From Carya illinoinensis (Eukaryota > Streptophyta > Magnoliopsida > Fagales > Juglandaceae), in the NCBI RefSeq assembly GCF_018687715.1, contig NC_056758.1:37419467-37483466 (forward strand): DNA of 64,000 bases. Direction: 5' to 3'. Position 1 is the first letter of the stretch. Every line of letters begins with the position of its first letter. The position numbers were made by a program, and so were the translations under genes. The notes beneath the pieces were generated by a model. The model made no database searches. It had not been told where the DNA came from and saw only the letters and a list, made by a program, of their open reading frames with translations. Shown piece after piece: positions 25,131 through 37,684 of this stretch.

Positions 25131-26135
25131 TCATGCTGAGGTTTCCTCACTTGGATAAAAGCATGCCCCTCCAGAACCTGCATGGAGAAAGTCACCCTCT
25201 CCATAACTGCAGTTGTGATAACGGTCTGAATCTACTCTAGCCATTTGGGCTGATCCCGAAGCATGGATACCTTTTTGGGCCTCGGTTTTTCCTCCCTTCT
25301 CTGAGCTCTTGTCATCTAAGGAGCCATGCCAAAATACCTTCGAGTCCACCGCCCTATGGCTGCCCCAGGGCCTTGCAGGGAGGTGCTCAGATTTTGATGA
25401 CTACCCCGCTCTAAGTCATGGACCATATTGGAGCTGTTGATCCTCACGGGTTCTACCATCGCAGCCAAACCTGTCACAGGACGTCTTGCCATGTAGGATT
25501 GCACCACAATGAAAGCAAAAAGTTGGCAGTCGCTCATATTTGAATGGAATCCAATGGTGGGAACCCTTCATGTTAAGAACTCTGCCCCTAGCCAAGGGCT
25601 TTGTACTGTCAACCATCACCTTCACTCTAAGGAAGCTATCCCATGCTCTTCCTTGTTCATCCACATCCACTATCATGACTTCACCTATTGATCCACCAAG
25701 TCTTTCTCCCATAATCTTGTTAATACCAGCAAAGGGAACGTTATGAAACTGCACCCAGAAAGGTTCATGGGAGAAAGTCATGTCTCTTAATGCAATGCTG
25801 GCTTCACACTCCTGTAAGCATACCGGATTTTTATCGAAGGACCATGGTCGGCCTCTAAGCACTCTGCTTCTCTCAGATGTGGATTGGAACTCAATGAGGA
25901 ATTTGTTCCTTCCAACTTCCTTAAACTTCAATCTACCATCAATTTTCCACACCTTATCCATCGTTGTTTTAAAAGCTCCCCTATTGATTTCTTTATCAGC
26001 TGTAACCAAAGCTGCCAGACAAAGTTTACTGACTTCATTTGAAAGTAGCACCTCCTCTTCAGAGAGGTTGATTTCTTGTTGTTCATCTTCTGTTAACTCG
26101 AGGCCTTCACATAGATTAGCCAATTATTCCTCCAT
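25131..26135 (-). pseudogene. LINE ORF1 (DUF4283 and zinc-knuckle RNA-binding protein), broken
   Basis: The ATG at 26135 is followed by a TAA at codon 4 (26124-26126). The same frame then runs through a DUF4283 domain (FLIEFQSTSERSRVLRGRPW ... FWVQFHNVP) to the knuckle FCFHCGAILHGKTSC, residues about 215-230. Further nonsense codons follow, one replacing the expected Trp in QYGP(W)LRAG (TGG to TGA) and a TAG shortly after. The frame closes at 25131. A later ORF1-like tail (24787-25038, ending KVPNGQEN) sits in another frame, implying a frameshift. ORF1 proteins of plant L1 elements bind element RNA. Confidence 0.85.
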
Positions 26136-26274
26136 GATTGGCAAGTAAAAGCAACAGTATTAAAACTCTATAGATCAGAGATCCAAGAGACCAAGCTCTA
26201 TGCTTCACCAAGAAAACATAGAGAGAAAACCCCACCTGCTTAGAGAGGGGATCGCGTGTGAACAATTCAAACTT

Positions 26275-28530
26275 GACCAATAGTACCATGCATATTCTGA
26301 TGATCTATTCAAAGAACATAAGATACTATTCTGCCTAATAAACCTTGCCAGCCCATATATACAAAGTAGTAGTTCTCTAAGCAAAACAAGAAACCGTCAG
26401 CTTCTATATATAGAAGCTCGATGAATAACCCGAAATATGGTTCCTTCAACCAGCTTTTATCGTTGCTTAATTAATTAGGAGATAGAAAGCTAGCAGCTTG
26501 ATTGGACAATCGACATAATATGCACAATTTATAACCACAGACAGCTGGTTGATGCACATTCGGTAGCAGCCCGCCCGGCATGAAAAAGCATTAATAGAAG
26601 TTGATATTATATATGAGGAATGTTATACATCATCCTACATTACATATTTTATATATTAAAATATTATTTTTTATTATTTTTTTATTTTTTATTTCATTTT
26701 ATTCTTATTAAATTAATTGAATTATTTTATTTATCATCCACACATTATATATTTATTATAAAAAAATAAAAATAAATAAAAATAAATATGATGTGTGAAG
26801 TGTGAAGATGACAAAAAGAATTTTATATTATATATTGATGTGGTTGTGGTTTCTCTCATGGCTGCGCTAATACCGCGTGCACACGAACCCATGTCTGTCA
26901 GGCGTGCACAAGCGAGGGAAAACGGAGCGGAATAACTAAGGTCAAGTTAACGATTCTGATCATCTTGATGTGACACTCGCGGTCTATATGTCTCACCAAA
27001 TACGATGCACCTTCTTCACGCATTTAATTCTTATGTCTTTTGTAAGAAAATCTATATCCAAGTTTTGGAATCATCTTTTTAAACTTTTACTTGACATCTA
27101 AATTGATTCATTATATAATTTTATATATATTTATTTGTTGATTCCAGTATTCTGTAGATCAGAGTGTACTGGATGACAGAAAATGACTAGAATAATAAAA
27201 AATAAAATTATTTGACTCATGAGATTTGTAAAATAAGCTTATAAATTTGATTAGTTTTCCGAAATATTTGGAGCTGATCATGATCAGCATTTGACTTTTA
27301 AGTTGTGTATAGATTTTTAATTTTTTTTTAAGTGATTAAAGTAAATAAAATATATTATTTTTTTAAAGAATTTTTAAACAATTAAAAATATTTTTAAAAT
27401 TTTTAAATTCAATCCCAAACATGCTCTTAATAAAAACTCATCATACGATAGATGGATCAGTACTGCGTACTTAATTGATTAGTATATTATATAATTTGAA
27501 GATGATCAGTACTTAATACGTGAAAATCTTGATCATTTCAGTTTTGTAAGATAATTCGATCTCAATTATCGACTCCCAAATCTTGTCGAGTTTAAGGAGG
27601 AACGATTCTAATTATGATCTAAATACTTCATGCTGCCTTGGAAATGGAAATTAGAAAATCTCATTAAATGATCTTAAAGTAGTAAGGCTGCATGCGGCAG
27701 GCTAGCTACTGCATTTATATTATATTATTCCTTTATTTACTTAATTTCATGGCATTCTTCTTCCCTTGTTCTTCATTTGGTCACCTACCCAGAAGGAAAA
27801 ATCCCAAGTTTCCACATAATTAATTATAACTGATCTGCTTTATAAATTAGATTCATCATGATAGAATATATATATATATATATATAAAATTTGACGTTCT
27901 TCTAAAATTTTCAACGTGCAGTCGGGTTGATGTTTTTTTTTATTAGGTGAGATTAACTAATTAATGTTGTTCATGCTTACTATATATACCAAAATAATGT
28001 TCTGTACGTATATCTCATTCATATATGTGCACAATGCATTATATAATAAGTAATGTTAATCTTAATAATCTTGATTTTAACATACTAATAGACTCATGAT
28101 ATCGCGCGCGACTAATGAGGCGTGTTTTAAATTATTTAATAATTTAATAATTTATACAAAAACTCGTTTTAAATGTGTCATAAAAATTGATGTGATTGCA
28201 TGTGATAAAATTAAAGATGACGAAGAACATCATTAATTTCTTTAATAATTTAATAGGTGTGTGTGGATTAAAATATTGGTCCAAGCTGGAAATCAACAGC
28301 CCTGATCTTAGTTGATTCTGGAATAAGAAAGACAAGAAGAAAAACCCTGACTCCTAATCTGGCATGCTTAATTTCTGGAATCTTTTATATAAAGTTCGTG
28401 CCACACCTTTTAAAAAGACAAATAAAATCGCTGTTCCGGATATTAAAGCTAGAATACCAGAAACCATGTCCATCTTCCAGCTTTTCTAATAGTACTACTC
28501 CCCCCTCCCTTCCTCCTACCTGATTCTTTC
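26275..28530. other. AT-rich intergenic DNA upstream of the MYB gene
   Basis: No gene seen. About 26620-26830 is a short AT-rich block with partly inverted ends (GAGGAATGTTATACATCATCC ... GATGACAAAAAGAATTTTATA), probably a miniature-element remnant. A TA microsatellite lies at about 27870-27887. A pyrimidine-rich patch at 28499-28520 precedes the MYB TATA box. Confidence 0.45.
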
Positions 28531-28538
28531 TTATATAT
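28531..28538 (+). promoter_or_regulatory. TATA box of the MYB gene
   Basis: TTATATAT, 65-72 bases upstream of the ATG at 28603 and just after a C/T-rich patch (CCCCCCTCCCTTCCTCCTACC, 28500-28520). This arrangement is typical of plant core promoters and implies a leader of roughly 40 bases. Confidence 0.5.
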
Positions 28539-28602
28539 CATTTTTGGATTTGTAGAGATAGAAGCTTTTGCATCAAGCTCAAAGCATTGCCAATATTATA
28601 AC

Positions 28603-29951
28603 ATGGGGAGAGCTCCTTGCTGTGACAAAGCAAACGTCAAAAAAGGCCCATGGTCACCAGAGGAAGATGCCAAACTCAAGTCGCATATAGAGAAGAATGG
28701 CACCGGGGGTAACTGGATCGCTTTACCCCAAAAGATCGGTACTTGATGCTCATTTTCCTCTATACTATTTTCTTAATTTTCCTAATTGCTAGAATAAAAA
28801 ATCTAATTAAACTGCAGTGAACTAGCTTGTTTACATCTCACGCCATATTTAAGCTAGCTGTTGTACGTTTTCTGAATCAGGCCTTAAGAGATGCGGCAAG
28901 AGTTGCCGCCTTAGGTGGTTGAACTACCTCCGCCCAAATATCAAGCACGGAGGTTTTTCAGAAGAGGAAGAGAAGATAATTTGCAGCCTCTTTATCAGCA
29001 TCGGAAGCAGGTAGTTTTTATCGTCGTCTATACCGAGATATTTATTTAACAATTTAGGTGGCCGAAGAGAGATGATCATCTTCAATTCTATATTTTCAAC
29101 GCCCTTAATTTGTGTTTACTCTATAAATTTTTTTGTTAATTTGCACGAACAGGTGGTCTATTATTGCAGCACAGTTACCCGGAAGAACGGATAATGATAT
29201 AAAGAATTACTGGAACACAAGGCTGAAGAAGAAGCTCCTTGGCAAGCAGAGAAAAGAACAGCAGGCTCGTAGAGGTAGCAGTCTAAAGCAGGAAATGAAG
29301 AGAGGGGGTGGGAATTCCATGGTTCCTGATAACAATAACCAAAACCCTTACCAGCCAGAGCTGCCTGTGCTGGCACCAATACCATACTCAAACCAAGAAC
29401 CTCGTTTTAACGACCATGCTTCTATCAGAAAATTACTCATCAAGCTTGAAGGAAGATTTTCTGAGGTTGATCTGCCAATCCATCAGGGGAGAAGTACTCT
29501 TCAATTCACAAATGATATTTCCGCCACTGAACAAATATATCAGGCTGTGAATATGCCCGGTACTTCTCCCATAGATACACTAAACGACAATGGCAATCAA
29601 TTTGCACAAGCCCAGTCCTATTTTGATGGGGCAGAATTAAACGCGCTGCAAGGACAAGGCAGTTTTCCAGCAGAGCTAGAGGAAATCGTGTACAACAATC
29701 CACAGGGAGTAAATGGGCTAGAATTCTTATGTGGGGATGACATGGTCGATAATATAATTGGCACTAGCAGTACTTCTGGTGGAAGTAACGTTTGGGGGGA
29801 GATGAGGACTCTGGTTTATCCTCCAGTACTACTAGCTTCCAACTATGAAGGTATGCAACAAGGGACACTACAGGAATGTGCTTTTGAAGAGTTGAGGTAC
29901 CCTCATGCAAATTTAGCTTCTGTACATGGTAAAATCTCTAGCAATATATAA
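28603..29951 (+). CDS. R2R3-MYB transcription factor, subgroup 14 (RAX/MYB36/MYB87-like)
   Basis: Three exons: 28603-28738, 28881-29010 and 29153-29951, all GT-AG, joining in phase to 354 residues. The splits fall at the canonical R2R3 positions (inside Gly of [11 protein letters not shown] and Arg of SIGSR-WSII). R2 (about 10-62) starts [21 protein letters not shown]3 (about 67-116) ends [20 protein letters not shown] with all regular Trp residues. The [10 protein letters not shown] extension and a downstream [14 protein letters not shown] motif are typical of subgroup 14, whose Arabidopsis members control axillary meristems (RAX1-3), Casparian strip formation (MYB36) and cell shape or root development (MYB87, MYB68). 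I cannot say which orthologue this is. No bHLH-interaction motif is visible in R3. The C-terminal 200 residues are Asn/Gln-rich and acidic, as in activation domains. AATAAA lies about 35 bases past the stop. Confidence 0.95.
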
Positions 29952-29954
29952 TAG

Positions 29955-30604
29955 GAAAGTGGTGTTGGGTTCTCAGAGAAAACCCTAATAAACTCAGTTG
30001 TCATATGTTGCTTTTTTTATGCTTGTAGATCTATATCCATGGTGACTATAATTTGTCTGCTATATTGTGCACGATAAGCTCTTTTTTGCTGTATTTTTCA
30101 GTCTAATTAAGTTTCCTGGTTAGTATTGAATAATGGGGGATTTGCAGCTTCTGCTTTATATATAATTCATCGGCACTAGTTGGGGGTAATTTAGAGCTCG
30201 TGATTTACAAAAAAAAAAAAAAAAAAAAACGAAGACATGATTGGGTTTGTTGTTATTGCTGGAAAATCATACAAGCAATTGTCTATGCAGTATTCTTGTA
30301 GATAACATAAATGCGCATAGCTAGAGACCCCCAAGAAAATACTGCATCAATAGATGATTGCACGGGCGCGTCTCGCATTTCGGGCGCCTGTTGCTAATAT
30401 TTAAGCTTAATTCAAGTTTTTTAACTTTCTATGATATGTGCCATATGGCTGCATTAATTCATAACAAATATATGCATGCATGGCTAACACATTAACAAAA
30501 CACTTGAGAACGTCTACATCCTCATTCCTAAGTGATGCATAATCTTCGAGAATTAAGTTGATCATTTGGTTTAATTTAGTGATATTCAAGATCTTCTAAC
30601 CCTA
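29955..30604. other. 3' flank of the MYB gene
   Basis: The MYB 3' UTR, with a candidate poly(A) signal AATAAA near 29986. A run of about 20 A lies at 30210-30229. No further gene is seen. Confidence 0.4.
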
Positions 30605-30797
30605 GGGGGTGGCTCAAGTGGTTTAGATGGTATACTCCCTCCGAGGTCTAAGGTTAATCCAATTCCCTTAGGTGTAAATAATTTTTAGAGGCCATGAAAT
30701 TTTTCTCTAATTGCACTTGCAATAAACTCTTTGCCCAAGCTGCCAATACACTTATATGTGCCAATAAAAATTAAATTAAAAAAAGAAGAAGAAGAAG
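30605..30797 (+). mobile_element. tRNA-derived SINE
   Basis: Starts GGGGGTGGCTCAAGTGG, an A-box-like tRNA promoter (TGGCTCAAGTGG). Then come CTCCCTCCGAGGTCTA and a degenerate B box (GGTTAATCCAATTCC, compare GGTTCGANTCC), a tRNA-unrelated body (TTAGAGGCCATGAAATTTTTC ... GTGCCAATAAAAATT) and an A-rich/GAA tail to about 30797. The layout and several words match tRNA-derived SINEs common in woody dicots. No clear target duplication was found. Orientation is plus. Confidence 0.75.
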
Positions 30798-31906
30798 GTA
30801 TACGAGATTTTCCAAGCAAAAAATGTGGTAGCTGGTGTTAGCACGTTTCTCATTCATACGAGGTTACAACTAGGCATGGATATTTAAAGCGGATAGTTCA
30901 TGATCAGCCAAAATATTGTTCTCGATCACTTTTTTCTTCCTATATATGGCTTCTCGTAGGTAGACATTTTAGAGAAATCACCAATAAAGTATTATAATTG
31001 TTATTTTTTGGAATGGGAAAACTAAGTTTTTTTTTTTTTAATCAAATTTAATAAAAAAAACCTTAAAATTAATCGTCAATGGTTTTCAATTTGAAACTAC
31101 AAGTCACTGATGAGTAGTTCCGCCCTACATTAGGCGCGGCAGTACTGTCTGAGGGCCGATAGGTACAGTCATTGAGTGCTGGTTTAAAACTCTGAAACGC
31201 AGTACTATGATGGAAACGAATGAAGGGCACAATGAAACAAAAGGAACATATACGACGACAACACAATTCGATCCGAGTACTGCATGTGGGACGTTGGTTT
31301 GATAATCAAGACTTCCTCAGATTTATTGTCGTTCAAAACTTCCATTGATAGTGTGTGTTTTAGGAATAGTAATGGATGATCAGTTGTAAGCGTGCGTCTC
31401 AAGATATATTGCTCCGAAACGGTAGCATGCATGATTTATATATCCTAATATATATTCATCTTGCCTATATGAGATCGATCCAGTCTTCTTATAATCGCGC
31501 GCAGACGTTTCATCCAAGCTCTTGGATTTGATATATATATTCCTCGATTTTTCATCAAGCTGGGAGTGAGATATGAAAAAGGCGACCAAACCTAGCTAGC
31601 TATCACTATCAGATGATGCTGGTCTTATATATATATATATATATATATATAATTTCTCGAATTAATAAGCAGTTTTGAGTGTGAATGCATATATGCATGC
31701 ATGAGATTATAATTAACTAGGGTTTAATCTTCAATATCACATTTTCAATCAACATCAACAATGAAATGGTCAAATAGAATTTGATATTGCAGTTTCTATA
31801 CCACCAGAATAACATTTATTGCTAGATGCCCAGCTAGCTAGCCAACTTAATTTCTGATAATATTGCTGGAACGCAACTTGCAACTTGCTATATATATATA
31901 CATATA

Positions 31907-31938
<32 letters not shown>

Positions 31939-32805
31939 TCGGTGCGCCTAGGGTTTAAACATTATGGCCGGGGAATCGATTGAGCAGGTAAGTTTTCCCA
32001 TATTTTGTCATTTCTGTTTTGTAAAGTATGATATTCGATCTATACGTACAAATTTCATTTGATCAGGCAAGAGAGAGAGAGAGAACAGCATGATTTGAAG
32101 GAAGTCATGGATATATATATATAGATAGATATACCTATATTTGTGTGTGTGATATATATATATATATATTATAAAGGGAACAAGCCCATCTACACCTTCT
32201 TGTTCTTCTTGATCTTTTCGAATGTCTTTTGTAGGTTAGGTTTTTATACATAGATCTGTGAATCATGTGCTATATTAACTTCCGAGTGAGACTTTATCTT
32301 TTTTTGTCAAATGATTAAAAAAACCTTCGACGACGTACAATTGGAAAAGCATCAGTACTTGTATGATCATGGCCTGGCCTGCAAGGCCGGCCATTTTTCT
32401 TTATATCGTACAAGTTTAGATGATATGTTCGATGGAGAAGATCAAAAGTCAAGTTGATGGGAGCAGATTTAAGCTTCTAATTTACAAAACCCAAATGATC
32501 TCTACTTGTTTTTGCGACTTAATTGATTGCTAAATTAGCTTTTGATCATGAGAAAAGTCAAAGCAGATATATATTATCTTACATGGACTCATCGATCCTG
32601 GCCTTGCTAGCTGTAGTACTATATATATATATATATATGCTATTAATATAAATCAAAAGATGTCGTTTTGTGTTGACTATAAAGCTATCATCATTGTTTG
32701 GTAAGCCATGATCATGATTTGTTAGAATTTGTTGACACAATTTGAAAATGGATCAAGATGTATTTTGTCCTTTTCAAGTTATTCAAAAGGTGGGCCGGGG
32801 TCTCC
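30798..32805. other. intergenic DNA, TA-rich
   Basis: Holds several TA microsatellites (31628-31650, 31890-31938, 32155-32170, 32622-32638). At 31964, ATG GCC GGG GAA TCG ATT GAG CAG is followed directly by a good donor GTAAGT, but no acceptor or downstream coding exon could be linked, so no gene is called. Confidence 0.4.
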
Positions 32806-32882
32806 TCAGCTAAACCTAGCTAATTCCAGGTTCAAGTTATAAGAGCACAACGTACAATAAATAACGGTACTAGAATAAATAT

Positions 32883-33689
32883 CAGTTCTGCTACATACTC
32901 CCGGGGAATAATCCCGCCGCGGCTCCAGGGCTGACGTGGTAATTAAAATATTAATAAAAAAATAATAATTATTAAAAAAAAAAGAAACAGAAAAGTAGCG
33001 CAGAAAGGTAAACGGGAGGGGGGAAACTTGTGATGAAGAATTCTTGCGTCAATGACCCCTGGTTTGCATAAGAAGTATCCATTCAAGTTGAGATAAATCC
33101 TTAAGACGACAGCTAAAACTAGCACGAAGGAATAAAAGTTTTAACTCAGATTTCATAAAAAAATAACAGTGAAACATCCTACTTAAGACATAGAGACAAA
33201 TAAAAAAAACTTCATTACAACAATTTCAAGCAGCATTCTTTCCAAGAATAAAAAATTGATCAAACTAGAAGCATGATCTTTCACAAAAAAAAAAAAAAAA
33301 AAAAAAAGTTATAAGAAGATAAGCACTCTGTCATTACCAGCAAGGTTCTTTTCTTGCAGTGGATCCCCAATAAAAAGCTAAGCTAAGAACGGTTTGCCGG
33401 TTCCTGGGTTCGTGTGGGTTCACGAGGTCGTGGAGAAGAGAGGGATGGGAGAAGACAGAGATGAGAGAAAACAAAGGGATGCAGGGGAAGAGGAAATCTA
33501 GATCTGGGCTTAGGGTTACCCGGAGAAGAGAGGGATGAGAGAAGATAGAGATAAGAGAAAGCTGAGAGATGCGGGGAAGAGGAAGCAGAGGGATTTTAGC
33601 AGCAATAAAACGGCGTCGTTTATCATTTAATGCCACGTAGGCCCCGAGGCCGCAACGGGGATATAAGCCGGTTGCATATAGACTTTTCC
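32883..33689. mobile_element. non-autonomous Mutator-like element (MULE), 807 bp
   Basis: Flanked by a 9-bp duplication AATAAATAT (32874-32882 and 33690-33698), the MULE hallmark. Ends form a long imperfect inverted repeat of about 57 bp. The inner part aligns as CCGCGGCTCCAGGGCTGACGTGG at the left and GTTGCGGCCTCGGGGCCTACGTGG at the right (other strand). The outer part is more diverged (CAGTTCTGCTACATA against GGAAAAGTCTATATGCAAC). It contains a run of about 23 A (33284-33306) and no transposase. Copy 2 of the surrounding duplication keeps the uninterrupted site. Confidence 0.85.
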
Positions 33690-34760
33690 AATAAATATTG
33701 GCATATTGTTGCTGTTCCTCACATTCTTCGTAAAAGAATTTTATTTTTAAAAGAAAGTATCATCATTTATTCATTTATTAAGAAAAACTTACATATATGA
33801 TCAAATACATATAGGGATATCCCCATATCAACTATTTGATGCTCTACCAGTACATTACTTGACTGATCTGAATTTCATTGCTGTTGATACTCTCTAGAGA
33901 CAAATATCTAAGAGGCAATATTCTGTCTAAAGAGAGATTCATTCATAGAAATAGAAGACTCAACCTCTACGGATATAATCGTCCAAGAGACAAATTACTT
34001 TTTTATTTTTACTATATAATAAGGAAAACAAGAACGAAAAATGATGGATTACAGTTTGGACCAACTTCGATAGACTTTGACAGCGCATGAAAGAAATAAG
34101 CTTGTCTCTTATCTGTCACAAAAGTTAGATATAAAAGATCTGGTGGTGGCAATTCAGTACTTATGGCTAGAAAAGTTGCCGAAAGGGGTGGCACATGAAG
34201 ACCATGCGCCTGCCACTATCATTTAAACGATTTGCAGTCTGAGAGTTTTCTTGTACTGTGCATCTCTCAAAAGTTGTTGGAAAACTATTCATGATCTGAC
34301 TTTTTCAAACTCGAATAAAGAAAAATAAACTAAGAAATGAGAGGGAGAATGATGGGGAGAAGAAATAAGAAATGAGAAAATGAAAGAGAGAAGAAGGAGA
34401 CCTTCTCCTCCTCTGGCAAAAATCAGATTTGGAAGTTTTCTTTTTTCAAAGTGATCAGAGAGAGGGTTCCGGAAGGAGAGAGGGAGGTCAACAATGAGGT
34501 TGTTAAAAAGTGAGTAGTTTGTAGTATTACTTCATAAAACAATTACATGCGAAACTTTGTGCATGCATGTGCGTTAAGTAGTTTTTGAAATAAGATCGAG
34601 ACTGATTCATTCCAACCGAAGCAGAAATACATCTCTGGAGTACCCATGGATTGCACTCGGGCATGCAATATTTAAGTGTACGTGTAGCTAGGTAGGTAAC
34701 ATAACTATGAAGTTGTTATACCTAAAGAAGAAGATCAACAACAAATTAATAGAAACAAAA

Positions 34761-34762
<2 letters not shown>

Positions 34763-34813
<51 letters not shown>
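34763..34813. repeat. (GA)n microsatellite, 51 bp
   Basis: Pure GA run inside copy 1 of the tandem duplication. The equivalent run in copy 2 is nearly twice as long. Confidence 0.95.
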
Positions 34814-34818
<5 letters not shown>

Positions 34819-34831
34819 AATAACTAGCTAG

Positions 34832-35597
34832 TAGGGGTGTAACCGGTCCGGTTCGGTCCGGTTTTGTACAAAATCTAGGACCGAACCGGTAGGTATCGGT
34901 TTTGTATTTTTTAAAATCGATTACGCACCGATTTTCATCCTAAACCGGTATTCCGATTTTATCGGTTTCCGGTCCTGTTTTTCAGTTTTAATAAAATATA
35001 AATTTTTTTATAAAAATTCTATTTAAAAGAAAAAACTGATTTAAAAACTTCAGTTTATCATTTACAAAAATCTGCTTTATAAAAAAAATCTGTTATATAA
35101 ACAAAATTTACTATATAAAAAACTACTATAAAACAAAAAATAAAATAAGAAATCTAGTGTTAAAAAAAAATCTGCTATAATCCTATATTAGACGATTAGT
35201 ATTAGTGTATATATATATATATATTAGTATTAGTTATAGCTATATAATATATTAGACAATATAATAGTATTAATATTAGACTATTAGTATAGCTATATGT
35301 TAGTATTAGTTTTGATGATTTAGTATAACTATATTAGTATGAGTATAACTATAATCTATATTAGAATATTAGTATTAGTATATGTGAGATTATTTTTTAT
35401 GTGATTAAAAATTATATATAATATAAAATATATTATATATAATATTAATATATAAATAGTACCGGTCCGGTCCAAAACTAATCAAAACCAAAACCGGACC
35501 GGTTCCGGACCGAACCGGTACAAAACTGGCACAACCGGTCTGGTCTAGTTTGGTCCGAGCCGGTTTTTCAATTTACCGATTTTTTTTTACACCCCTA
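34832..35597. mobile_element. hAT-type non-autonomous element, 766 bp, GGTCCGG-rich
   Basis: Perfect 8-bp duplication CTAGCTAG (34824-34831 and 35598-35605). Terminal inverted repeat TAGGGGTGTAA at both ends. Subterminal arrays of CCGGTCCGGTTCGGTCCGG on the left and ACCGGACCGG words on the right surround an AT-rich core (about 34980-35450) with no transposase. Copy 2 has the single CTAGCTAG empty site. Confidence 0.9.
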
Positions 35598-35769
35598 CTA
35601 GCTAGGACGCATATATATAATTCGTTGTAACTTGTTGGGCTCTGAAACTTGATCGAAATATTAAAGCACTTGTACTTTTGCCCTAACGTACATGAATTAT
35701 TCATATTTCGTATTTTCCCAAATCTTTTTCTGAACACCTAAAAAAGAATGTCAGCATATATATTTTAGA

Positions 35770-35945
35770 AAAATTCTATATACTAAATTACGAAATTATT
35801 TTTATCTCATTATATAAAATATAGCATATTTATTATTATTGAATGATCTTTAATTAAATGATTTTTTATCATCCAATGATGATAAATATATCACATCTTA
35901 CATAATAGAATGATGGTATGATATATAGCATTACTCAATATTTTA
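35770..35945. repeat. AT-rich partly palindromic block
   Basis: GAAAAATTCTATATACTAAAT at the left and ATGATATATAGCATTACTC at the right form imperfect inverted ends around an AATGAT/ATCATT-rich centre. Copy 2 (37450-37570) has a shorter version lacking most of the centre. Similar blocks lie at about 8925-9095 and 16570-16690, suggesting one small repeat family. Confidence 0.45.
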
Positions 35946-36091
35946 AGATCGGAGCTAGGCAACTGCATGATAATTAGCTAAACCTAGCTAATTCCAAGGC
36001 CAAGTTATAAGAGTAGAACGTACAATAATTAACGATTCTAGAATAAATATTGGCATGTTGTTGTTCCTGATCACATACTTGATTATAAAAC

Positions 36092-36115
36092 AATTATTAT
36101 TATTATTATTATTAA

Positions 36116-36164
<49 letters not shown>
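36092..36164. repeat. (ATT)n microsatellite
   Basis: About 24 ATT units with one AAT interruption near 36113. It is found only in copy 2 of the duplication; copy 1 has a short TTTTATTTTTAAA stretch at the same place. Confidence 0.93.
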
Positions 36165-37175
36165 TTAAGAAAAGCGTCATCATTTATTCATTCATTAAAA
36201 AAAACTTACATGTATGACCAGATACATGCGGTGATATCTCCATATCAATTATTTGGAGCTCCACCAGTATACTACTTAACTGATCTGGACTTCACTGCTG
36301 CTGATATTCTTTACAGAAAAATATCCAAGAGACAATACTTTACATAAACAGATATTCCTTCATAAAAAGGGAGGACTCAACCTCTACAGACATAATCGTC
36401 TAAGAAACGAATTCCTTTTTATTTTTACTATACAATAAGGAAAATAAGAACAAAAAATGATGGATTACAATTTGGATCAACTTTGGTAAACTTTGATATC
36501 ACATGAAAGAAACAAGTTTGTCTCTTTTCACCCACAAAAGTTAGATATAAAAGATTTGGTGGTGACAATTCCAGTGATTCGGCGCGTATGGCTAGAAGTG
36601 CTGCCGAAAGGGGTGGCAAGTGAAGACTATGCACCTGCCACTATCCTCCAAACAATTTGCAGTATGAGAGTCTTCTTGTACCACGCGTGTCCCTTAAAAG
36701 TTATTGGACAACTATTGATCTGACTTTTTCGACCTCGAATGAAGCAAAATAAACTAAGAAATAAGGGAATGAAATGGAGAATGAGGATAAATAAAAAATG
36801 AGGAAACGAGCGGGAGAAGGAGGATTGTCTCCTCTAGCAAATATCAAATTTGGAAGTTTATTTTTTTCGAAGTGATCAGAGAGAGGAGTCAGGAAGGAGA
36901 GAAGGAGGTTAACAATGAGGTTGTTAAAAAGTGGGTAGCTTGCTGTAGTAGTACTTCATAAAACAATTACATGCGGAAGTTTGTGCATGCATGTGCGAAG
37001 TAGTTTTTGAAATAAGATCGAGAATGATTCATCCAACCGAAGCAGAAATACATGATCTGTGCAGTACCCATGGAGTGTACTCGGGCATGCAATATTTAAG
37101 TGTAGGTAGGTAGGTAACAAAACTGTGAAGTTGTTATACCTAGAGAAGAAGATCAACAGCAAATTAACATAAAAA

Positions 37176-37275
<100 letters not shown>

Positions 37276-37647
37276 ATAATAGTTAACTAGCTAGGACGCA
37301 TATATAATTCGTTGTAACTTGTTGGGCTCTGAAACTTGATCGAAATATTAAAGCACTTGTATTTTTGCGCCCCTAACGTACATGACTTATTCATATTTCG
37401 CATTTTCCCAAATCTTTTTCTGAACACCAAAAAAAGAACGTCAGCTTATATATTTTAGGAAAATTATATACACTAAATTACTATTTTATTTTTATCTTAC
37501 TATATAAAATATAACATATTTATTATCATTAAATGATAAAGTAAGATGATGATATGGTATATAGTATTACTCAATATTTAAAGGTCAAAGTTAGGCAACT
37601 GCATAATAATTAGCCCATAATTCTCTTATATAGATGCCCCAAATATG

Positions 37648-37650
<3 letters not shown>

Positions 37651-37682
<32 letters not shown>
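37651..37682. repeat. (GA)n microsatellite, about 32 bp
   Basis: Perfect GA run just past the end of copy 2. Confidence 0.93.

Positions 37683-37684
<2 letters not shown>

Larger units (their letters stand above)
20601..26274 (-). mobile_element. full-length L1-type LINE with 14-bp target duplication
   Basis: A perfect duplication AACAATTCAAACTT flanks the element (20601-20614 and 26261-26274). The minus-strand 3' end carries a poly(A) tail, seen as 14 T at 20613-20626. In order along the minus strand: a 5' leader of about 125 bases; ORF1 with DUF4283 and a CCHC zinc knuckle; ORF2 with AP endonuclease, reverse transcriptase, zf-RVT and plant-type RNase H; then the tail. The complete order and intact target duplication show a single full-length insertion. 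Nonsense codons and frameshifts in both ORFs show it is no longer autonomous. Element proper: about 20615-26260, 5.65 kb. Confidence 0.94.
32806..35976. repeat. tandem duplication, copy 1 (interrupted)
   Basis: Colinear with 35977-37616. Shared blocks in order: AGCTAAACCTAGCTAATTCCA; the AATAAATATTGGCAT site; CAACCTCTACGGATATAATCG-type sequence; AAAGGGGTGGCA; TTGTTAAAAAGTG; the GA microsatellite; TTGTAACTTGTTGGGCTCTG; and CAATATTTTAAG near the end. Subtracting the MULE and hAT insertions and their target duplications leaves about 1.58 kb, close to the 1.64 kb of copy 2. I do not recognise the duplicated sequence as a gene. Confidence 0.88.
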
